Shown here piece by piece: positions 9,378 through 9,481 of a stretch of 9,481 nt of DNA. Source of the DNA: DASVDK01 sp036381125 [NCBI: Thermodesulfobacteriota bacterium]. GTDB taxonomy: Bacteria > DASVDK01. Position 1 is the stretch's first letter, and each line of letters begins with the position of its first letter. Where the stretch lies: the NCBI GenBank assembly GCA_036381125.1, contig DASVDK010000083.1, positions 1-9,481 of the forward strand, given 5' to 3'. The position numbers were made by a program, and so were the translations under genes. The notes under the pieces are model-generated. The model saw only the letters and a program-made list of their open reading frames with translations, had not been told where the DNA came from and ran no database searches.

Positions 9378-9481
9378 ATGGTGACCACGCTCTACACGCC
9401 GCACGGGATCGACGAGGCCAAGCGCGCGAGGGTCATCGACGAGATGCGGCGCCTCGGGGCGCCCACGATCCGCGTCGTCAA
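9378..9481 (+). CDS. 5' end of a rightward gene, possibly ParB-like domain
   Basis: ATG 9378 has SD GAGGAGGGAG 8 nt upstream. The visible N-terminus (MVTTLYTPHGIDEAKRARVI, then DEMRRLGAPTIRVV) is a basic helix followed by a strand, then the window ends. The pattern of a helix of the form DEMRRLG followed by P-T-I-R-V is the opening of ParB/nuclease-like domains found in small phage proteins (weak recall). At 34 residues this is only a suggestion. Confidence 0.55.
   Translation, partial: MVTTLYTPHGIDEAKRARVIDEMRRLGAPTIRVV

Noticed and set aside
1-9481. CRISPR array or insertion sequence
   Set aside because: No regularly spaced direct repeats of 20-40 nt and no transposase with flanking inverted repeats were seen; the repeats found are short dyads or pairs.

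Overview
The window is a very GC-rich stretch (strong G/C preference at third codon positions) that reads as the lysogeny/early-control end of a temperate phage or prophage. It could also be a phage-derived integrative element. The host cannot be placed from this sequence; the base composition only suggests a high-GC bacterium. No rRNA, tRNA, CRISPR array, IS element or phage structural gene is visible. The phage reading rests on a RecT-like annealing protein, a tyrosine recombinase, a divergent pair of small helix-turn-helix (HTH) regulators and tightly packed small genes.

Leftward block (about 4939 down to 148, minus strand): a tightly packed run starting with an XRE-type regulator. After it come a small Cys4 protein, an 81-aa helical protein, a 121-aa protein, a 72-aa CxxH/CxxC protein, a 13-codon micro-ORF, a LexA-type winged-helix protein without a peptidase domain, a RecT-family-like annealing protein, and a coiled-coil protein that may be Gam-like. 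The block ends with small genes: a 123-aa CCCH protein, a 113-aa helical protein with an internal start, a C2H2-like protein, a conserved-looking 80-aa phage protein, a 45-aa membrane protein and a 44-aa protein. Most junctions are ATGA, GTGA, TGATG or TAATG overlaps, or gaps under 12 nt, so they are probably translationally coupled. The one large gap (112 nt, upstream of recT) carries an 11-bp inverted repeat. At the left edge a further leftward gene begins (11 down to 1) behind a strong hairpin and Shine-Dalgarno (SD) sequence.

Control centre (about 4940-5776): an AT-richer divergent promoter region lies between the leftward XRE gene and a rightward Cro-like HTH gene at 5045. The frame of the latter looks disturbed after about codon 97. 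A 304-aa tyrosine recombinase follows (5769-6683), then a strong hairpin and a convergent minus-strand XRE gene (6738-6977) flanked by two near-identical 19/20-bp sequences.

Rightward accessory block (7155-9481): a 66-aa single-span membrane protein, a two-span membrane protein with a C-terminal zinc ribbon, and a lipoprotein, which together look like lysogenic-conversion cargo. After a promoter overlapped by two tandem dyads come a small Cys/His protein, a protein resembling the N-terminal part of ADP-ribosyltransferase folds, and the start of another gene. Several of these genes sit behind a repeated layout of GC-rich hairpin, purine-rich SD, then ATG.

The most interesting items are the tandem dyad operator at 8482-8514, the ADP-ribosyltransferase-like protein, the recurring hairpin-SD cassettes, the disturbed Cro-like reading frame, the 13-codon coupling ORF and the nested in-frame start at 1133. 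All functional statements come from reading the sequence by eye; no database search was run.
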